This document shows, one piece after another, positions 24,088-36,600 of a DNA stretch of 64,000 bases. The notes beneath the pieces were generated by a model. The model was not told where the DNA came from, made no database searches, and saw only the letters and a program-made list of their open reading frames with translations. The position numbers and the translations under genes are program-made. The number at the start of each line of letters is the position of its first letter. Position 1 is the first letter of the stretch. This stretch comes from Silene conica (taxonomy: Eukaryota > Streptophyta > Magnoliopsida > Caryophyllales > Caryophyllaceae), in NCBI GenBank assembly GCA_029255685.2, contig CM055312.2:19244649-19308648 (forward strand). The letters run 5' to 3'.

Positions 24088-26723
24088 GTCTTCCCTCCTT
24101 AAAATGAACTTCGTCCCGAAGTTCGCCACCCCATAATGGTAAAGAAACATATATCAAGCATGAAATAATCACAAGTAGCACTTATATAGACTTCAAAACA
24201 CGAAATGTTACATTCTACCCTCGTTAAGAAAACTTTGTCCCCAAAGTTTAACGCATAACTAAGTTAAAAGATACTTCACGAATCACAGTATAATGCATAA
24301 CATTAGTAAACGGGATTATCAAGTATATTCAAACAATCACGACATACCAATTAGCGATGTCATAAATCGTTACGATTTTACAATCCTATCCTCCTTAAAA
24401 CATGGTTACGTCCCCGTAACCCATTTTAAAATTTCACATCCGTTGCTGAAAAAGATCATCAATACAACAGACTCAAACCATCAGATAAGTTAGTTACGCT
24501 ATAAGGGCAACTAGCATTCGACTTTTAAAGCAACAAAACATGCTCGTCAATTCATGTTATACAGTAAAATCAAGGCAACTAACACTTATCTACCCTTGGG
24601 AATTTGACACAGAATGAACACATTTACATCATTTATCATGAAACTCGTGTTGAATATAACTTGCAACATAAGAGTTTTATATCATGTGGAACAATTTCGT
24701 ATTCAAGCAAAATTTCATAAACATATAGCTACAGGTTCTGTTATGTTGCAAAGTAATTACCATAATTATCAAACATCGATTTTTTTTTCATGGATTATCA
24801 CCTTGAAAACATTTTGAACTTTCAAAACGATAAAATAGTAATTAATGGCAGTATATAAACACGAATCACTGACGACTTTACAAGTTACAGATCGAAGACA
24901 AAACTAGCATTCCCACAATTCACATGTCAACCAAATTTCTAATTCAATATACTGTGATCAGATTTGAACATAACAATATGTAATTCACCTTGTGGCATAA
25001 CATTAGTGTCGGTCTAAATGAAACTGACTTATGTAAAATTCGCCAAAATGATTAAGGTTATATTATTATATAATAAGGTCCATATCCATATCATATGCCT
25101 ACTCTTCATGTTACTAAAGACACATCAGAGTATTACATGGTTACATCGCATGATTCATGTTTGGTTAAACTTTTATATGCAGCCCACATAACTCACAATT
25201 TCAACAATCACACGTCATGCAACAACTTCCAAAAATCATAAATAAATAACCGTTCAGTCATTTTGTGAGATATTATAGTTTTAGAAAAAAAAAAAAAATT
25301 TATGAATTTAAATAATCATAGGAAAAGAATCAATTGCAAAGCTTAAGAAATTATTTATAGCAATCTTTACAACTCAATTGGTTGGAACAAAAACTTTATA
25401 GCACTAAGACAGAAAATTGGACAACTTTCAAAAAAATCACTATTAAATAACAACTTGTTAACATTTTACGTGGCTTATCATTTTGAAAGTGCGAATGAAT
25501 ATTCTAAACATTGGAGTTGGAATTATGCATAAACAATAAATACGTTTTAAATGATTTTTCCTTGCAACAACACGGGTCAAAACAGAATTGTACAGTGACA
25601 ATCTGACCACTGTCGACTAAAATATTTATTTCTCTCCAAAATATAAGTCGTTTTAATATGAAATCAAAATCATAAAAAAGTTAACTCATAAGGTCATCAT
25701 ACATAAAATTTACACATTCATGTAGAAAACACATTTTAAACGGCAACCCGTACAAATGGATAACATTCTGGAAACTTATTACAACGTCGGTTACTTTAAT
25801 ATTTCACATTATTACTTCACATCGTCATATTAAAACACAACTATTCTCAAAACATGTTGACGCATATATTGAAGCATAGAAGTGACATCGCACCATATTA
25901 ATATTTATTCATTATTTCAATTTGTACTTGCCATCAAGAAAGCGGTAAAGATTGCGAAACTGAAAGGTAGGATCAACTAAATAAATCAATATTTATACAT
26001 GTATATACGAATGTAACACATAGCTATATGACATTCATGACTTGGGGCAACACATCCTGCATATCACTAGACATAGATTACTATAACATTTAAATCGAAT
26101 CATTCATATTCAATTTCAAGCCAATATATTACATAGTTACGATAGTCATTTAATAACCGGATATCATATAAAAATTTCTAAACACCAAAATCACATGATA
26201 GTATCACTCAAAATTATTGTTCAATAAATATACATCCATTCTCTAAAATTTCAATGCACTCATTCAGATCAATCAACATCTCAATATCTGTCGTATTCTT
26301 CTAATGCACATCATCATGCAAGTCAAGCTTATATTTCAAACTCATTTTCAAAACTCATGTTCCCAATACTTGAAAATCATACATCTCACCCAACATTCAA
26401 TATCATTATCATGCTTCATAATACAGATCACCAACCATATTTCACATCATAACTTACCTCATTCCGCTCCTGCAAAACTGTTAGTACGATATAGGCAAGG
26501 TCTGATCTTTTATTTTGTTACTACCCACTCTCTGCATCACTCACGGGTTACCAGGTTAGACTGAAAGGGCCAGTGGCTTGGTTTGAGGGGGCCCCTAACT
26601 CATCCCAATCCTGGGGCTCCTAACAGTTACTAGCCTGGGGTTCATTTAATTTGACTCTTCCTATGTTCATTATTTTTATTCATTTGTTTTTAGGCCTGAG
26701 GATCGTTCTCTCTGATACCACTT
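24088..26723 (-). other. LARD2 internal non-coding region
   Basis: The purine tract (minus strand TTTTAAGGAGGGAAGACTG) is at 24088-24106 and the primer site (minus TGGTATCAGAGAG) is at 26708-26720. Between them are about 2.6 kb without gag or pol; the longest open frame is 86 codons. Shared with the LARD1 interior. Confidence 0.85.
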
Positions 26724-27185
26724 TGTAACACCCCCATTTATTTAAGAGCCTTTAGCAAGACATTCTCAAAAATAGAGTTGTTACCATCTCGGATTGTCCG
26801 AGGCAGTGAATAACAAAGTAAAACAAACCAAAGTACTTTATATAAAACTGATTAAATTTGAACTTTTGATATTACAACTACTACGCAAAGAATAAAAGTA
26901 CAACTGATAACATCTAAGTATGTGATCTAATTCTAAGTAGGTCCAAGCCATGCCTCTCTCCATGCCCAAGCTCCTAATCCATCTGTCTCAGACCTGTAGA
27001 ATCTACTCCCCATTCCGGATCATCGTAGGTGTACACGAATACACTGTCAACCTCGCGGTTGAGTAGGATAACACAAAGATAGATAATGCAACAATTATGA
27101 TATGCAAATGCAATGATATGCTCGAGCTCAATCTCAATCTCAATCACAATCTCAAACCCGAAACACCCAGCCATACCGAACCTCC
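26724..27185 (-). repeat. LARD2 5' LTR, truncated
   Basis: It matches the first 460 bases of the LARD LTR (TGTAACACCCCCATTTATTT...CATACCGAACCTCC) and then stops. Two bases (AT) separate it from the TRIM start at 27188. Confidence 0.9.
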
Positions 27186-27187
27186 AT

Positions 27188-27791
27188 TGTAACACCCCCA
27201 TCGGATTATGAGGTTGAGGTTGGAATTGAGATGTGTGGAGATTTGTCCCACATTGGTAGATTGGGAGGCTTGTGATATATTTATAATGGATCCAACCCAC
27301 CATCTAGTAACAAGGCCTTATGCTTTTGGGCTTAAGTGAGGACAAATAACGGGCCCAAAACTGCACACTTGTCTTTTTGGGTTTGTGTTACGACGGTGGC
27401 GGGTCGGGTTGTTACAAATGGTATCAGAGCGACCCTGCGACCGTGTGGTGAGCCTGTGGTCAGGAGTACCCGGGTCACCCACCTAGCGGGGGAGGATTCT
27501 GGGCTTGGCTGCGGTCAGGTTTAAGGCACATCGAGGACGTTGTTTTCTTAAGTGACGGAGATTGTAACACCCCCATCGGATTATGAGGTTGAGGTTGGAA
27601 TTGAGATGTGTGGAGATTTGTCCCACATTGGTAGATTGGGAGGCTTGTGATATATTTATAATGGATCCAACCCACCATCTAGTAACAAGGCCTTGTGCTT
27701 TTGGGCTTAAGTGAGGACAAATAACGGGCCCAAAAGTGCACACTCATCTTATTGGGTTTGTGTTACGACGGTGGCGGGTCGGGTTGTTACA
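27188..27791 (+). mobile_element. TRIM (terminal-repeat retrotransposon in miniature)
   Basis: Two 229-bp LTRs (27188-27416 and 27563-27791) start TGTAACACCCCCATCGG and end CGGGTTGTTACA. They flank a 146-bp interior that starts AA-TGGTATCAGAGCGACC (initiator-Met primer site at 27419-27430) and ends with the purine tract AGTGACGGAGAT (27551-27562). There is no coding capacity. The LTRs differ by only a few bases (for example CTTATGC/CTTGTGC), so the copy is fairly recent. Confidence 0.93.
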
Positions 27792-27899
27792 AACCGGCTC
27801 TCCCTCGGCTTAATTCCCGGGGTCAATTAAGTGTTGGTTTGAATATACGTTGCTTGCATGATTGGTTATGTATTGAGAAGTTCAGTAATGGAGTTAGAG

Positions 27900-28103
27900 A
27901 ACTGTGATTTGGATTAGGTCATAGTTTTGGTACGCCTTTGTATTTTGAGGTGTGTTGTTGTTGAACTGTGATTTGGATTAGGTCACAGTTTTGATATGAA
28001 ATGTTGTTATAGAACTATGATTTGGATTAGGTCATAGTTTTGGTGTGCCTTTGTATTTTGAGGTGTGTTTTAGTGAAACTGTGATTTGGATTAGATCACA
28101 GTT
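27900..28103 (+). repeat. Four hairpin units with conserved loop in S2
   Basis: Units at 27900-27926, 27964-27990, 28013-28039 and 28077-28103 share the loop TTTGGATTAGG (last base A in unit 4). The arms are AACTGTGA/TCATAGTT (one G-U pair), AACTGTGA/TCACAGTT, AACTATGA/TCATAGTT and AACTGTGA/TCACAGTT. Between units a second motif CCT-TTGTATTTTG-AGG recurs. The position in the LTR matches the eleven-unit array of S1. Confidence 0.85.
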
Positions 28104-28205
28104 TATTGTGCCTTTGTATTTTGAGGTGTATTTATGCATGTGGATGTATACTATGAGTTGTTATATGACTTTTGTCTCACCAAGATTGTATTATGTCTTG
28201 GTATG

Positions 28206-28315
28206 ATTGAGGAAGGATTATACCTCGAAAATCAGGTTTCAGATAGTCCGCTTGAGATGGGAGTATCTTAGGATTGGGGATACTTGTCGAATCGAGGAAG
28301 GTTTACACCTCGAGA
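28206..28315 (+). repeat. Paired GAGG...CCTC hairpins in S2
   Basis: Two copies about 85 bp apart, TTGAGG-AAGGATTATA-CCTCGA and TCGAGG-AAGGTTTACA-CCTCGA, share a loop (AAGGWTTAYA). The first has a G-U pair where the second has a Watson-Crick pair. Confidence 0.6.
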
Positions 28316-29304
28316 GTCTGGCCAGATTTAGACTAGGACTGTATATCGTTTCGATCGTCCTATCAGGGGATTGTATTTGCTGAGGCTAAGTAGACTTGCT
28401 GTTGTTATATAATGGAGTTGTCATATGAGTTTTCCCATGTAGTGTGTATTTGTATATACTTGCCTGAGTAGGGGTGCGGTGTTATATACTTGTTGAATGT
28501 TGGTATCTAGGTTATGCGTTAAGATGTCGCCTCTGAATCTTTATACTTGTGAATATGATTTTGGTATTTAGGTTATGTCTTAAGTTGACCGCTGAACCTT
28601 TATACTTGTTGTTTTATATCTGCTTGCCTAGAGTTGGTACGGTGTCAGATATGTATGTCGATATTGATGAGTATAGTACTTTGATTATAGTATTGTTCAT
28701 CCAAGGCATTGGATGACTCTTAAATTGGTTTCGTCAATGGTTTGGACTGAAAGACCCCCCGACCGGGCAACCGGAAGGGAAACCGACTCTCCTTCCAAAT
28801 AGTTTCCGAAGTTGGTTGAGAGCCTTTGCATAGTATTTGCATGATGATAGGAGTTTGAGATGATGGAATATATGCTTGACATGATTGTTTATGTTGGAGT
28901 ATAATACTTGTATTTATATGTCCAGTGTTGTATGACAATAGGTGGCTATGAGAGCTCTAGTCACTCCCCACTGACTGTGGCGCACATGTTGTGTGTGTGT
29001 AGGTACATGAGGCTGTTTGCAGGGGGTTACGTTGAGGCTAGCGAGCGATGATCCAGTCATCGATGTTTACCTTTATCGTGTAGCTAGACCTTAGACCTAT
29101 GTTTCAGTATTTTGTGCCTGTAGGGATATGCTATCCCGGGCTGCTTTTGTATAGTACTTATATACTTATTTATGTTTCGTCTTCCACATGTTTAGTTTGT
29201 TAAAGCACCTCGCATGTTTTTCTTATCATGTCAAAAGTTTTAATTCCGCTGCATTTTTGGTACTTTGTATGTTTTCTATTTCCGCTTTCGCGAGGGGTTT
29301 TACA

Positions 29305-30986
29305 AAAATGATGATGGTAGAAGATATAGTTGACTAAAGAGAAACATCGAGCGCTCGCACGTAACTTAGGAACGAATAATGATAGATTATTTAATAACAG
29401 GTGGAATAAAAAGTGTTGTGGAGAGTATAACCCATTACGAGGGTAATTCAATTTTGTTAGAAGGGAAAAAAGTTGAGCCTTCAATATATAGGTTTGTATG
29501 GGTTCTTGGAACGAATTAGAGAGGTAGCGTTATATTAAGTCACCTTCAAACTAACATAACACTTTCACAATAATGATTCCCCAAATCATTCAAACAACAC
29601 CGCAGCATACAATGTCCCTTTATGCTGTAACATGTTACGTAGTTATATACACAATATAACCGCCGGCGGGCTTAACATAGTGTAGTTGAATTGACCATTC
29701 CTTAGATACTAATGAAAATCTATCTCAACTCGACTGCTTTCCTAACATGACCCGTTGAACCAAAAACTTTATGATTCTCCAAAATCACGCTAAAGTAGTT
29801 AAATTGGTGGAAATGTTCTTACATTTATATATATGATGTTTGTATGTGTTACGTGAGGTATGATATAGCTTATGTCGTTATAAGTGATGGACACCCTGAT
29901 TTTGGTAAGATAGAAAACAATTGTATCTTTGTGAATGAGTTTGCAATTTGATTGAACATCAAATGATGATGACGTTTTTTTTTTACTTTTAGATACACTT
30001 GTTCATAATGTTATATCATGTATGTTAACTATATTGTGTTGTTAATATGCAATGTGGTGTGAAGTTACTATGCTAGAATTGGCAGGACAAGAAATTAAAA
30101 GGTTCAGTGATCTACTAGCATATATTCTTCTACGGGGAGCTTTGGGCTCAATTGATGGTCATGCATCAGTAAGAAATTACAATAAAGTGACTATTCGCCG
30201 AAAGGATGATGAAAAATACGATCAATATCAATCGGTTCACAAAGGTTGTGAATTGTAAGTGGATATTGAGATCCCTTACGGAAAATACGATTAATATCAA
30301 TGGGTTTAAAAAGGTTGTGAATTGTAAGTGGATATTGAGATCCCTTACGCAATGTGATATCATGATAGTACGCACGTAAAATGTGAAGAGGGTATTGAAA
30401 TCCTTCTACCAATGGCCATGGTAGAAGTTGGTGTTGGTGGCACCACGGGGAATGGGTCAAACAAAGTCATGAGGATCTCATATTGTAATACTACTACCAT
30501 TCCTATTATAATAAAGTGATGTAGTATTCTTTTATACATTTGTGTTGCATTGTGGTTTATCTGTCATGTGAGCAAGACTGAGCTAAGCTCTTAATAAGTC
30601 CATAGTCCTTGACTAAGGGTGGTTTATGACAGTCAAACTTGATGGACTTACCTATGTGAATGTGGGGGAAATGCCCTACCCCATATGAGGTTTTTAGGCT
30701 TTAAGACCTCTAGAGCGTTCACGAGAACTAGGGCACGTGAGGGACATCATCTTATGACATTTCGCTAGAACGAACACAGATTCGAATGCAGGTTTGTGTG
30801 CAGCTATATGTATACAACCCACCGTAGAGAGTCCAAAGCCTTTGTGGAACTCGACACGGTTGTAGCAGGTAATGTATGTACTGGGTGACAATTCAATTCC
30901 TCTGGAACATTGTCATCTTAAGACTTACGTTCTGTTGCCTTATATCAGCCATTTCCTTTTCTCTTCTTTTGAATCATGTGGGGGAT
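29305..30986. other. Intergenic or degenerate retroelement sequence, no gene
   Basis: No reliable gene. A 69-bp block is tandemly duplicated at 30212-30280 and 30281-30349. The 3' part ends in a purine tract GTGGGGGAT (30978-30986) directly before a TGTTGGAAG LTR-like start, so some of this may be the far 3' end of a Copia-type element, but no reverse transcriptase or RNase H block is recognisable. Confidence 0.4.
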
Positions 30987-31500
30987 TGTTGGAAGTATTG
31001 TATCAAAAGAGGCTCTTATTATCCCATATTGGTATAATTGGTAGAATAGTTGGAAGTGGTGGAATTCCATATCATTTTTGCACAAATTCCAAGTCTGATA
31101 GTTCAGTATTCCTTACTAATTGTTGCGGTTTTTCCATACGGATTTCTCAGTCTTCTAAAGTGATTATTGACTTTTCCATGCTAATTGTATAGTCTTCTAA
31201 AAATAATTTACGAGACGATATTTAATACGCCTCTAAAATTGTTCTTTACGCGTACCTATAAATACTACCTATTTTGATATTCCATCCAAAACACACACAC
31301 AAACATTCTCTCTCTAAATAATCGTCCTCTTTCTTAGCTGATATTTGGCAGCGTTCTGCTAGTAATTCTCATTCAAGTGGTTGTCGTACACCTTAGACTT
31401 GGACGTCGTGTAACCCTTGCGGTTGGTTGCCAAGAGGCCGAGTGTATCGAGCGGGGCAAATTCAACTTTAGGGCAGTGATTCTATCACGCCACGACATCT
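30987..31500 (+). repeat. Possible Copia-type LTR (5' part)
   Basis: It starts TGTTGGAAGTATTG after a purine tract, as Copia-type LTRs commonly do. It contains a TATAAATA box at 31257-31264 followed by an AC/CT-rich leader. I cannot find a matching second LTR or a CA end with a target duplication, so the right boundary is arbitrary. Confidence 0.35.
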
Positions 31501-33060
31501 TTTTCCTCAAAATTCTGTAAATTTATTATGTTCGTTGTTTGTCTATAGTCATATATAAAAACCGTAATCCATTAATTTTGGAGCATTTACTCCAATAACT
31601 GAAGAAAGTGTAAAGCTTGCGAGGAGTTGGTACGTTCCACAGCTTGATCGAAACTTCTTTATAAAAGCAACAACCACGGAGCTGATGTGTCGCTCTGTGG
31701 TTGAAAGTACAATTTATTATTATTATTTTAAATAGCCCCACCATGTTCAACATTATCTTTTAATTCTAATTCAAAGAATCGGTATATACAACAAACAATA
31801 TGATACTCCGTACATGAGTTGATATATAAATTGTGATTTTTGTAACTGCTCATTAATTAAATTTACTAAAATTAATACTACTAATTTTTAATGTTAATTT
31901 TATCATTATATAAAGTATTAACAAAACCAACAACTGAAAAATATCAAATTACAAATTTAATATGGAGTATAAAACTAAAAAATCATACACACAATATAAT
32001 TTAACTATGCGATTATTTAAATGGAAAACATTATTACGAATAACTCATTCATATAATAATATAAATATTTAAAACGCAATATAAAATGAAAAAAAGTACT
32101 TAAAAAGAGAAAAATTAAGTAAGAGTATTTGCCTAGAAAAATGAAGGATAACTTTAATCTAATAAAAGCATCAGATCTCCAAAATTAAAGAGTATAAAAC
32201 ACAAATAATTTAAAAGGAGCGAAAATATACTCAAAAACAAAAATTCCGTTATAAAAACAATTCTTTAAATATTACTTCTACAAAATTAAGTAGATTTAAA
32301 TAAAATTAGCCAACACATCTAAAAATTTCGACTAAAAACAGCTGAAATACATGAGTATTTGGATCTATTGCATTAGTGTCGTCAAGTCTTATAGATGAAA
32401 TGGGGAAAGAGGTGAGATTTAAGTTTTGGATCAATTATTGGGTTATTATTTTAATTGGGACATTGAGAGACCGACTAAACAAATTTTTCTTAAAAATTAT
32501 TTAATAATAAAATTGTTATTATTGGTACTGAATATTTTTATAATAGGTAAAATTTTCAACTTCTCCATTTAGAGGAAAACATTTTAAAAACAACCATTTG
32601 TTGTGGGTAGTAAGCGACATATTGATGTACGGATATTACTTTTGTTTAACGGGTATATGGGTGCGTGTAAAATGTGTCAATGACAACGATATCTATACAT
32701 CTTAGAGATTAAATAAATATAATCATTCACTTATTTTATGTTTACGAATACATTATGCATGTTATATACTCTTATTTCGGTCATTTGTTTACCTTTACTT
32801 TTAGCATGGAACCAGTGAAAGAAAAGATGGCCTTTTGTGAGGTAGAAGATCAAACAACTCCTTATAAATACTACTCCTAAAGAAAGTAAACAAACAAAAA
32901 ACACATAGAAAAATAGAATAAATAAACAAATGATTGAAATAAAAGGAGTAATTTGGTATTTTAAAATTATGTCAACTAAGCTGACATTGGTTCATTAAAA
33001 CAAACAAACCAACTTATGTGAGATTAATTAGTTCTCCCCTAAATAACTAAAATTGAAATT
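31501..33060. other. AT-rich intergenic region, nothing identifiable
   Basis: Long A/T-rich stretch with no open frame above about 75 codons that resembles a protein, no inverted repeats at element scale, and no RNA gene that I recognise. Confidence 0.5.
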
Positions 33061-33068
33061 TAGGACTT

Positions 33069-33282
33069 TTTTTTTTTGGTAACGAGGGGTTTAATCCCCC
33101 ATGCATTCCCGCACCACCACATGGACCATGTAAGCCACCCCTTTCGGAGCTGCAATGGTCAAGTGGTCATCGCCCCAGCTGGTAATCGAACCTGAGACCT
33201 CTCAACTCCTGCATTTCTTCCTGCATTTCTACAAGTTTTAAGGTTTAACTCAGTTACCACTGGACTAACACACTTGGTTGAC
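33069..33282 (-). mobile_element. tRNA-derived SINE, minus strand
   Basis: The minus strand reads a box-A-like TAGTCCAGTGGTAACTGAG, then a box-B-like GGTTCGATTACC about 80 bases on, then an unrelated body with GGGGATTAAACCCC, and ends in a run of A (T-run at 33069-33078 on plus). This is the layout of plant SINEs transcribed by RNA polymerase III. A target duplication is not clear. Confidence 0.7.
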
Positions 33283-33490
33283 TATTTTTTTTATTATTAA
33301 AGCTATTATATAACATGTATTCATAGACATAAAAAATCCAATCTTATAAGGACTCTGATGCATAATTAGTACGAGTAATATTATATTTTCTGTATATGAT
33401 TTGATATAAATATTAATCACATAAATATTTTTCACATCATTATGATAACAATAAAATATAATTAAAACTAGTTGATTGGAAATTGATAAA

Positions 33491-33498
33491 TTCAACAA
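33491..33498. repeat. Putative MULE target-site duplication TTCAACAA, left
   Basis: TTCAACAA precedes the left inverted repeat and recurs at 38630-38637 after the right one. Eight matching bases (a ninth differs, C versus T) is close to the 8-11 bp typical of Mutator-like elements. Confidence 0.7.
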
Positions 33499-33644
33499 CG
33501 TAATTGCTCATTCATATACGAGTTTTACTCATTCATACCCTTTTTTTCATTACTTTTCCATTCTATGCCCTTGTCTAAGAAAAGTTCTCCTCTCTAATTC
33601 TCTCTGATTCTCTCCCCCAAAAAAAAACCCTAAACCACACAACT

Positions 33645-36600
33645 ATGGATGCTAGCTCTCGTATCGATCAGGTAATAATTCTAATCTCTACCTTTATCAA
33701 TTATATTATATGAAATTAAAAAATTGATTTAGACTAATTAGATTAGGGTTTCTTTAAATCGTTTTCAATTTTAACCTAATTAAGGTATGTAGCAAGGTGT
33801 AATTAAAGATAGAAGAAAAAGCAAACTAGTCTAATAACGTATGAATATATGATTTGTAAGTTCAAGCAGTAGTCTGACAAGTATGAAAGAGGAATGTACG
33901 GTTTGTACCCAGAAGCTATTGCTCCTACAGTTGGAACTTTGATTACATTTGTTTGGTCAAGAATCAATGTGGGTGCTTCCTGTTTGTCTTTACTTGAGCC
34001 TCCCATTTGTTAATTCAAGGACATCACCACGTTGACTCAATAAACAAAGCAAACTTAAGGCACATCCATTCTCCTTTACTTAATGCCAATTTACTTTGTG
34101 AAATTAAAGAAGAACTTTAGAGAAAAGCTCCGCAAAGTGTCAGGCAACGAGATTCTGGCTTTCTTTTCCATATAGATAAGGTTCTATTAAAAAGGAACAA
34201 TGACTCAAAACCCGTAGCGTTTGGAGTATTGGGAAACTGCAGGCTGGTAGTGTTAAGATCACAAATTCTTACTTCAGACCGACACATCCGTCTTAAACTT
34301 AAGACGGATACCATTTTACCTCACAAAATACCCCTTAGAGGACTATTGCAAATAACATCTTTGTTTTAATTTCAGGACTCGGACTTAGAGTCGGATGAGT
34401 ATGAAGAATTTTCTGCTGAAATGATAGATACCGGACACATTTTCAATCTCGGAAAAAAATTCAGGAATCACGATGAATTGATAGCAGAAGTTAGAGAAAT
34501 TGGACTATTGCATGATATACACGTGCGGCTAGGTACTCATCACCCACGTCGTGGTTATGGTGAGCGTTGGCTTAAGTGTGACAGATCTGGACGTTATCAA
34601 TTTCGAGGGAATGTTAACGTTCCCTCCACGAAATCAAATACGGGGAGTAAAAAATGTTGGTGTCCTTTTAAACTCAAGGCAGTCGGAGAAGTTGACGGTA
34701 CATGGAGGTTAGATGTACATAATGGATTTCACAACCACTTCATTGGAGTAAAGGATAATGTTCTGAGTGCCGAAACAAAAGAGTTGATTTTGTCCATGAC
34801 AGCAAGTAAAATTGCGGTTGCTAACATACTAATTGAGTTGAGAAAGAAGGATATACTTGTTACTGCCAAGCAAGTGTATAATATTCGTGCAAGAGCGAAA
34901 AAAACCTGTAGAGAAGAACGCACAACTGCTGAACAATTGCTTAAACTTGCTGATGATCATGGATATCGAACTTTTCATGAGACAAAACCTGGTGAAAAAA
35001 AAGGTGAGAGAGTCCTGACAAATGTTCTATTTATACATCCCGATTCACTCAAGCTTTTGAAACTTTACCCATTTGTAATTGTTGTTGATAGTACCTACAA
35101 GACTAACATGTTTAAGATGCCATTACTAGAAGTTATAGGTGTTACGCCGGTTGGTAGAAACTTCTCTATGTTTTTTGCATTTTTGGAAAATGAGCAAACA
35201 TCGTCATATAATTGGGCTCTAAAATGTATGAGAGAAGTAATAGGATCAGATGAGAATATGGTTTTTTTGACCGATTGTGATTTAGATTTAATTGGTGCAA
35301 TTAAGGCGAACTTTCCAAGTGCTAAGCACTTATTATGTAGACGTCACATAGAGAAAGATGTCGAAGCGTGGGTGAAAAGAACTAGGATAAAAAATTCAGG
35401 TTCAGTCGGTGAAACATTTGCAAAAGTGAGATGGACACGAATGGTAAGATCTACAAGTGAGAAAGAATTTTTCGAAAATGAGGAGGAGATGTACAAGGTA
35501 TACAAATTTGTTCCGGGTCTGAAAGAATATTGCAAAAACACTTGGATCAATAAATATAAAGAGAATTTTGTATCAGCTTGGACCGACAAAGTGTTGCACT
35601 TTGGCAATGTTACTACAAACAGGTAATACTATTTACTTTATTTGTCTTTTTATTTGATTTCGTGATTATTGGTATCTTATTTATATTGTTGATGGTCAAA
35701 GGGTTGAGGGCGCACATGCATCACTTAAACGCTTGTTACGAACTTCTGTTGGTGGACTCGACACTGTCTTTGAAACAATTTATCATGTTGTGAACCTTCA
35801 ATATCATGCAATAAAAGAGGAGTTTGCACGTTCAAAGACTATTCGTCTTCATCTTACTCAAGCTATGCCTGTTTACCGAAGATTAACGCAAAATGTGACT
35901 CACAATGCGAGATTATTGATTTAGTCAATACAGGTAAAACTATTAACTAATATTGTTACTTTTGTTATTGTTGTTGTTAGAGATTGCTTTGTAAATATAT
36001 TTGTAAATTGGACAGATAAGTGTATAGAACTAGATTCTATTCACAGATTTTGGAGGACTTTTTGCATTCCCACGGAGGATATAAGCAACGGGAATGACCA
36101 TGATACTAGAGAAATTCAAGAGCAAGACAGATTACGTAGACTTGCAGATGATGTCCTATCATCTGGCAACGTAGAAATGATGCGAAAGTTTTCTGAGTTT
36201 GCGGAAAATTTGTTGCACCCTCCGAAAATAGTTGACCCAGAAGTTAAAAAGACCAAAGGGCGCCCGAAAAAAACTTCTGTTTCAAGAAATCCATCACATT
36301 GGGAATATACAGAGAAGATGTTTCGAAAGACAAGTCGTAAGAAAGCAAAAACTGTGTTAGTCAGCACTCCTACAACTCTTTTGTCGTTTTCACAGGTAAG
36401 TATTTTTTAATATGAATGTATAGAAACATATTGTACATTTTTTATTAATACTATTTTTATGAAAATACAGGACGATAAGTCATGCACACCTTTCCCATAT
36501 CCAAATGCAATTGCCGATTACTTTTCACGTTGCATAACGGATTGTGTGGATGTCAGAGGTGATGGTCACTGCGGGTATCGATCGATTGCACAAGAGATTT

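Larger units (their letters stand above)
20678..27791. mobile_element. Composite LARD-TRIM insertion
   Basis: The left part is a minus-strand LARD with a full 3' LTR (20678-24087), an interior (24088-26723) and the first 460 bases of its 5' LTR (26724 to about 27185). A plus-strand TRIM (27188-27791) follows directly. The only matched target duplication is AACCG, at the outer left LARD end and the outer right TRIM end. Both families begin TGTAACACCCCCAT, which offers 14 bases of microhomology. Either a chimeric cDNA integrated, or a conversion event replaced part of an older insertion. Confidence 0.8.
18986..29304 (+). mobile_element. Solo LTR S2, same family as S1, split by a composite insertion
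   Basis: It begins TGTAACATCCCGTATTTTCG and ends GCGAGGGGTTTTACA, flanked by AAAAT at 18981-18985 and 29305-29309. Without the nested composite (20678-27791) and one AACCG copy it is about 3.2 kb and colinear with S1 in reverse orientation; both end TTTCCGCTTTCGCGAGGGG. No internal region follows, so it is a solo LTR. It carries its own hairpin repeats (27900-28103) and two GNRA-like hairpins (20655-20666, 28763-28774). Confidence 0.9.

Noticed and set aside
30052..30258. 68-codon ORF near the possible Copia-type 3' end, considered as an RNase H remnant.
   Set aside because: No RNase H or reverse transcriptase motif can be seen; the 69-bp tandem duplication next to it breaks any longer frame.
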